Shown: in pieces, positions 59,189 through 64,000 of the stretch
Position numbering within the stretch: position 1 is the first letter of the stretch
Layout: every line of letters starts with the position of its first letter
Assembly (NCBI GenBank): GCA_019055375.1
Contig: JAHQIW010007006.1
Location: 299,085-363,084, forward strand
Direction of reading: 5' to 3'
DNA from: Parelaphostrongylus tenuis
Lineage: Eukaryota > Nematoda > Chromadorea > Rhabditida > Metastrongylidae
DNA: 64,000 nucleotides
Notes under the pieces: model-generated
Databases searched by the model: none
Told to the model about the DNA's origin: nothing
Seen by the model: only the letters and a program-made list of their open reading frames with translations
Position numbers and translations under genes: made by a program

Positions 59189-59289
59189 GTTAGTGGCTCT
59201 TTAAAGTATCAAGTAATGACTATGCTTTTTCTTTTGGTCATGTTATGTTTTAATTAAACCCTTATTTGAGGGCAAACTAACCTCTGCAG

Positions 59290-59405
59290 CTAAGCCAGGA
59301 CCGGCTCCATTATTCCAGCATTACCAGCAACACACCGCTCAAGGTGTCGAAATCGGAGGACAGGTGCCGCTCACTACGCATATGCTTGCACAAGCAGCTT
59401 CTCAG
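59290..59405 (+). CDS. PABP exon 10 (linker before MLLE)
   Basis: The acceptor AACCTCTGCAG opens [20 protein letters not shown] and ends [18 protein letters not shown]. The Leu-Thr...Met-Leu-Ala stretch immediately precedes the MLLE domain in PABPs. Open throughout in the frame that matches exon 11. Confidence 0.8.
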
Positions 59406-59485
59406 GTTTGTCCCTGTGGTCGAAAGTTGTTTCATTGTTGTGCTTTTTCAATCAAAATATTATGTTTTATATTGGGTGTTTTCAG

Positions 59486-59689
59486 GAGCAGAAACAACTT
59501 CTCGGTGAAAGGATTTATGCTGTCATTGAGAAAATGTTTCCAGGGCATAAGGAAGCCGGAAAAATCACTGAAATGATGCTGGATATAGATAATTCGGAGC
59601 TCATCATGATGCTCCAGGACATAGATTTATTGAAGTCGAAAGTGGATGAGGCAGCATCCGTTCTTCAGTCGGCTGCTGAGCGCAACTAA
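59486..59689 (+). CDS. PABP exon 11 (MLLE/PABC domain and stop)
   Basis: The acceptor GGTGTTTTCAG is followed by [20 protein letters not shown], then [20 protein letters not shown] and [12 protein letters not shown], ending at TAA 59,687. The family core is K-I-T-G-M-L-L-E; here it reads KITEMMLD, so the Gly is replaced by Glu. The domain is otherwise complete at about 67 residues. Confidence 0.85.
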   Translation, partial: EQKQLLGERIYAVIEKMFPGHKEAGKITEMMLDIDNSELIMMLQDIDLLKSKVDEAASVLQSAAERN

Positions 59690-59840
59690 TACGTTAAGGT
59701 TGTGTGTTTTGCAAGTGCTTGCTCTAAGTGAAGTAGTGTGCTGGTGTTCTTGAATTATTTTGTGAAATAAGTTTACCACTTCCCGTTTTTTTTATCACCA
59801 CTATGAATTTGTTTAACTTTGAGCAGAAATTTCTGATGGT

Positions 59841-59846
59841 AATAAA
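59841..59846 (+). terminator. AATAAA polyadenylation signal of the PABP-like locus
   Basis: A perfect AATAAA lies 152 bases after the stop codon of exon 11, a typical 3'UTR length for a nematode gene. Cleavage would fall near 59,860. Confidence 0.65.
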
Positions 59847-59889
59847 GATATGCTGTTATGAAGACGCGTTTGAAGAGTGAATGCACCTG

Positions 59890-60115
59890 GGCCCCTGCCC
59901 CTGCATCTCTAGCTGGCAACTTTGGATGGTCCACTCCACCTCCTCTACGCCTCTAACGCGCAGCGTGCTGCGTTCAATAATGGCAGGCTGTTGCATTAAC
60001 AGTGATTCCCATGTTGCCTCGAACCATAGCACAATGGGACTTAGAGATGCAGAGGAGACGGAGCAGATGGTGTAGGGTTACTAGTTAGAGATTCAAAGGC
60101 GCGGATCCCACGGTT
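59890..60115. repeat. Family R inverted-repeat element, diverged copy
   Basis: CAGCGTGCTGCGTTCAATAA and AATGGCAGGCTGTTGCATTA correspond to the hairpin region of the copies at 53.1 and 57.5 kb. The ends share CTCTAGCTGGCAACT-like and TTAGAGATGCAGAGG boxes. Confidence 0.45.
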
Positions 60116-60149
60116 CAGGAAGGGTTAACCTTGCCTCTTTCGGAACGAT

Positions 60150-60330
60150 GTGTGTCCACGAAGATAAGCGGTTTTCTGGAGGCCCTACTCATCAGAAGGA
60201 GATTTTTTCCATAGACTTTTAGTAACCTTTCGAGAGGTTGAATTTTGGCGATCTCGATAATGTGTCTAGTTTCTAAAAAGCTCTTCTGATTGCGTTGTAG
60301 CAGTGAATGTAATATCATGTGCCACACTAG
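60150..60330 (-). repeat. Interspersed repeat family Q, minus strand
   Basis: The complement translates to LLQRNQKSFLETRHIIEI, matching the plus-strand copy at 46,920-46,980. Confidence 0.45.
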
Positions 60331-60806
60331 ACTTGCTTTACATGCTCAGCTGTGGTCCTTAGATAGCGTTACGCAGGACTCTTAGCGGTTATAGCTCAAA
60401 TCTCGACGAATCTGAGGGTAACATCAATCATGAATGACGTTATCATAGAACGCTGTTAGAGAGAAGAGAAGATTACGTTTCGCATTAGAAGTTTCTTCGC
60501 ACACAAGGGTTGGGAGAAAAGTATATGACCATGAAGAGGAAATCATATAGCATTGGAATATTATAGAAAATCTGAAGTTTTTATTTGAAAATGGAGGGAA
60601 AAAGCGTAAAAAGGCTACGAAAATCGAGCGCCGTTAGCGAATTCCGCTGTCCGATTGGTTATCTGCTATCCGGAAAGGGTTAATGCATGGGTCTTTTGTC
60701 GAAATACATTTGGAGGTGAGGGTGCTTATCATTAGTTCTCTATATATATATATAGGTATGATAACGTACTATTAATAGTGCTAATTATATGCGTCGATTG
60801 CTTCAC

Positions 60807-61285
60807 TCATTCTCCCGTTGTTTTTCTGCCAAATATGGCACTGTCTTGATTTCGGGAAAGCGGGTACACTATTGTTTTGGAGATTTTCGTCGATTGTACG
60901 TATATTACTTGCACAACCTTTCGAAAGGCTGATCCGTCGAGTAAGCAAAGTGTACGTTATCAAAATTTCTTGTATTTATATGTTAGTCGGCGGCTAATTT
61001 TCAAGCCAATCTCATTCGCTGAAGAGGAACTTTCATAGAGTGATATTCGTCGGAAAGCTTAAATCTTTGGCTACAAGGACATATTATCGGCTTTTTCAAG
61101 GCGCCTATTTATAACGCTGTAGCAGCCAGAATGAAATTTTGTTTTCCACTCACCTTTCGCCTTCGTTTCTGTCACCCTCACAATTCGTGGAAGCGCGAAA
61201 GCCATGTCTGCTAGTAGATTTTCCGTGTTATCAGAACCAAAATTTTTATCAAAACTTTCTGTCGATGCGGTGGAAAGATCCCTCA
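60807..61285 (-). CDS. Probable last two exons of an unknown minus-strand gene
   Basis: The model is complement(join(60807..60928, 61154..61285)). The first exon follows the acceptor TTGTTATTCAG and ends at AAAG|GTGAGT, both near-ideal. It encodes RDLSTASTESFDKNFGSDN and ALPRIVRVTETKAK. Its phase-1 end joins the next exon to give AFRKVVQVIYVQSTKISKTI and ends RKTTGE, TGA at 60,807. Phase agreement and stop-free frames support it, although the second acceptor (GACGGATCAG) is weak. The family is not recognised. The gene is convergent with the PABP-like locus. A repeat (family P) sits in the intron at 61,000-61,145. Confidence 0.4.
61000..61145. mobile_element. Palindromic repeat family P, left arm
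   Basis: AATCTCATTCGCTGAAGAGG and ATTTATAACGCTGTAGCAGC are the arm hallmarks. The matching right arm is at 61,560-61,850, so the exon at 61,154-61,285 lies between two arms of the family. Confidence 0.5.
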
Positions 61286-61339
61286 CTGAATAACAATATT
61301 TCAAACGTTATCGGTCGCTTCATCCTTGCCCTCACCCCT

Positions 61340-61362
61340 CCCAGCCCTCCCCCCCCCCCCTC
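61340..61362. repeat. C-rich homopolymer tract
   Basis: CCCTCCCAGCCCT is followed by a run of about 13 C residues. This tract is prone to sequencing error. Confidence 0.85.
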
Positions 61363-61559
61363 CTAGCTCCGTGAGTTGGCCGCTTCACAAATTCGTCGGA
61401 ACGGTTCATAGCTAGGTAAAGTGTGAACGGAAGCCACAGCGATGACTTGTTAGTTAGATGATCGCCTGATCTACCACGTAGCTCAATAGTGATGTACTGC
61501 ATTATGCGTTAAAACGGCAGCAACTATTGTTATTTAACTGAGGATATTTTCAGCGTATC

Positions 61560-61850
61560 TACACAAACTCTAATTAGAAGCTCATCATTCTGACACTACG
61601 GAAAATTCTCTACACACCAATATGCTCTTCGTCCTTCCAGCGATTTACAGTCGTGGTAAAAATGGAGGCCAAAAGCTACCGAGAGACTATATTTCATTCT
61701 GGATGCTTCAGCATTATAGAAGGGTGTTTTGAAAAGCCCAGTAACGTAGAGTTGTAGCTAGAGGTTAAGCTTCACAATAATTCATGACAGTCCTGTTAAA
61801 AGTTTCCGTCCAAGAAATAGATCGACTTAGACTTTTGTCGCCGCCTGACA
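61560..61850. mobile_element. Palindromic repeat family P, right arm with conserved inner block
   Basis: The arm carries the inner block CATTCTGACACTACGGAAAA to CTTCCAGCGATTTACAGTCG shared with 50,120-50,190 and, on the other strand, 62,270-62,350. The outer end has GACAGTCCTGTTAAAAGTTT. Confidence 0.5.
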
Positions 61851-62089
61851 TATAGAAGTACCAAAATTTCTATTCTTTGCCATCTTGTGCCCAAGTCTGG
61901 TGATGAGTTCTGGTGATCCACGGGAAATCATCAGTCTTGCTCTTCCTTATGGGTTTCAGTCACCGGCGTGGTTTTTGTTATTGTTGTGTGCTTGCTTAAA
62001 ATTATGTGCGTGTATGTGTGAGAGCATGGCCCAGCAGCTGATGTCCTGTTGTACAGTAACAAATTTGGGTCCTTGCTCATTATAAGGTG

Positions 62090-62830
62090 GCAGATGAATA
62101 TTCGACCACATTTGTTAGACTACAAATTTTCATAAGAGTATTAGCAATAATTCAAAAGCTTGAATCTCTGGCTAGCGCGGTACATGGCTGGTTTTTTTCC
62201 AAAGACCATTTTATAACTCTGTGAAATCCAAAAAAGTTAATATTCCACATCAGCTGGGCAATTCGATTGTTACTTCGCTGGAAGTACGAAAAGCACATGA
62301 ACGTGTAAAGGAAATCTTTTCGTATCAGACTCAAACGTTTGATTTAGAGTTTCTTTCGAAGCAGAAAAAAAAAATTCTCCAATCGAATGACAAAAACCGC
62401 ACATCGAAGCGCCTGTTGGTTGATGATGGTTGGCCGCCGCATCGAATTCAAGATCATCAGATCCCCCGAACATGAATTAGCCCGTAAGCAAGCAAGCCGA
62501 TTGTATGAAACTCGATCTTATTTTTTTCGCTACACTCAGAGAAACGCTCTTTCAATAAAATAAGCGCCAGCGTTGGATTTTTTGAATCCTACGCTAGCGA
62601 AACATTACTCTTAGTCTAAAGAAAAAGCTCTGTTTAGTAGGAAATGCGTGTGTGAAACACAAAGGTTATCCTTTTGTACCTACGTCAAATGAAAAGGTTT
62701 TTTCAAAAATCGGCTACGTATCGCGCTAGCCAGAGATTTGAGCTTTCGAATGATTACTAACGCTTCTATGAAAAATCCTTATTTAGCGAATTGAGTCGAA
62801 TATTCATCTGTCGCTACATATTGGACAAGT
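62090..62830. mobile_element. Palindromic repeat family P, long copy
   Basis: The left arm (62,100-62,225) contains GTATTAGCAATAATTCAAAA. The right arm (about 62,600-62,830) ends with ATGATTACTAACGCTTCTAT-like sequence. The centre has open frames on both strands (62,221-62,475 plus; 62,473-62,270 minus with LEFDAAANHHQPTGASM), which may be remnants of element-encoded sequence. Confidence 0.5.
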
Positions 62831-62949
62831 ACCCAAATTTGACTCAACTGATTTTCGATATCTTGGCGAATTCTAATGGATTTCTTTACTGATTTAGGTG
62901 AGACAAGTAGCTCACAGCCTAAAATCTCTAACGTTTGTATGACTTGGAG

Positions 62950-63065
62950 AAATATACCCTGTTGAGTGATGCGCAAGACTTTGACTTCAGACGGGAATCG
63001 AGCCCGCATTCACCCGTTTTGGGGCGCATGTGCTAACCAGTTGCTCTACCGATAGACGCCTGCTT
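62950..63065 (-). repeat. tRNA-like repeat, minus strand
   Basis: GACGGGAATCGAGCCCGCAT is the complement of a B box and T arm. GCTAACCAGTTGCTCTACCG is the complement of an A box. It resembles families A and C and lies between two family P elements. Confidence 0.55.
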
Positions 63066-63104
63066 TGCCACCATATTTGTGACATCATAGCACCGCAAAA
63101 ATCA

Positions 63105-63945
63105 GTTGACGAAAAAGGGTATCATTTACTTTCAAGGGGTCAAATGAGAAAAATGACAATTCGCTTGACAAGAAATTTTTATAGGAGTGGTAGTAACCAC
63201 TCAAAGGTTGCCACTTCAGTTTACAGCCCCACGTCGCCAATTTTCAAAAAAGCCTTTTTTAAAGATGTTATGAAGAAAGATTTTCTGCGCTGCAGACACG
63301 CATCGCTTTCGTCACACTGAGTTTCTTTCTTGGAATATTAGTAATTATACAATAGCGTAATCGTTTCTGGTTCGAACGCATTCCTTGTATCCTGAAAAGA
63401 CCGCTACTCTGAAACATAACAGGCAAAATAAGTTGAATTCCCGTCTGCAACCAATGCTCTCTTTGGCCATTCACGTGCGTTTGCGTGATGCGCCCACGTG
63501 AACTACTAAAGCAGCACCTCTCCACGCGTTTATATGCTCGAAAAATCGATTGTGATCACGTCATCGAAAGCGTTTGCCAGCCAACCACACTTGAGCTAGC
63601 TGATGCGATAACTGATCACTAATAAGTATTCAACTTCTTTTACCTACTGCGTTCCAAAAAACGGTCTTCAGGAAATAAACATAGCTTTAGAATTAAAAAC
63701 GATCACGCTATCGCATGATTACTATTAGTTCAAGGGAAGAGCTCTATCCCACGAGAAGTATGCTCGTCTGCAACGCAAAAAATATCCTCTTATAGCAACG
63801 TCAAAAAGGATCTTTTTCAAAACCCGGTGACCTGGAGCTTAGCAACAAGTCTCAGCTTTCGAATGATATCAAGCACTTCCATAAAAATTTATTCTCCAGC
63901 AAATAAGATCGGTTTTTCATTTATCCACTCATAAGTGAAATAAAC
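63105..63945. mobile_element. Palindromic repeat family P, near full-length copy
   Basis: The left arm (63,120-63,460) and right arm (63,600-63,945) are inverted copies: for example GGTCAAATGAGAAAAATGAC and TAGTAATTATACAATAGCGT on the left against CACGCTATCGCATGATTACT and GGTTTTTCATTTATCCACTC on the right. About 120 bp of unique centre contains CTTTGGCCATTCACGTGCG. No transposase is encoded. This is the best reference copy of the family in the window. Confidence 0.7.
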
Positions 63946-64000
63946 CCAAAAAAGAATTCTTGTTGATCACACATAACCAATATTAGTCAATGTAACTGGG

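Overview
The window looks like nuclear DNA of a clade V nematode, probably a strongylid (hookworm, trichostrongyloid or lungworm type). The reasons are: AT-rich DNA with small exons; introns that start GTAAG/GTGAG and end TTTTCAG; a poly(A)-binding-protein gene whose exons read very close to the nematode pab-1 family; and a dense load of Penelope-like, RTE-type and mariner elements plus tRNA-derived short repeats. No bacterial features (operons, Shine-Dalgarno sites, CRISPR, IS elements) were seen. The species cannot be fixed from the sequence.

Layout. Bases 1-13,800 are mostly non-coding: a mariner foldback element, tRNA-like repeats, microsatellites, a foldback element at 10.3-11.1 kb and a few unassigned exon-like open frames. 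Bases 13,840-15,850 hold a compact two-exon gene whose first exon encodes an IER (immediate early response) domain and whose second exon encodes an acidic tail with a basic nuclear-localisation-like patch. Bases 16-31 kb are low-density DNA with scattered repeats and isolated exon-like frames. Bases 31-42 kb are a transposon graveyard: a palindromic element, a mariner transposase remnant, a 295-bp tandem array of tRNA-like units that still fold as cloverleaves, an RTE-type retrotransposon 3' end and a Penelope-like element with GIY-YIG endonuclease remains. Bases 48.2-59.9 kb carry a PABPC (pab-1-like) locus on the plus strand, with an oligo(A)-rich 5'UTR exon, four RRMs and a C-terminal MLLE domain. 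Its introns are swollen with repeats, and it has four apparent lesions. Bases 60.8-61.3 kb hold a probable convergent minus-strand gene tail; the rest is dominated by a palindromic repeat family.

How things relate. Only two loci can be named with confidence: the IER-domain gene and the PABP-like locus. The PABP copy keeps a promoter-like GC-rich stretch and a 5'UTR that resembles the autoregulatory A-rich element of PABP mRNAs. Exon 5 has a 1-base insertion, exon 6 has lost its AG acceptor, exon 7 has a 1-base deletion, and exon 9 has an in-frame TAA. Unless these are assembly errors, it is a decaying duplicate that could at most make a product with RRM1, RRM2 and most of RRM3.

A theme across the window is snap-back architecture. 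The mariner-derived elements, the abundant palindromic family, the 10.3-kb element and several tRNA-like repeats are all built as inverted dimers of one arm.
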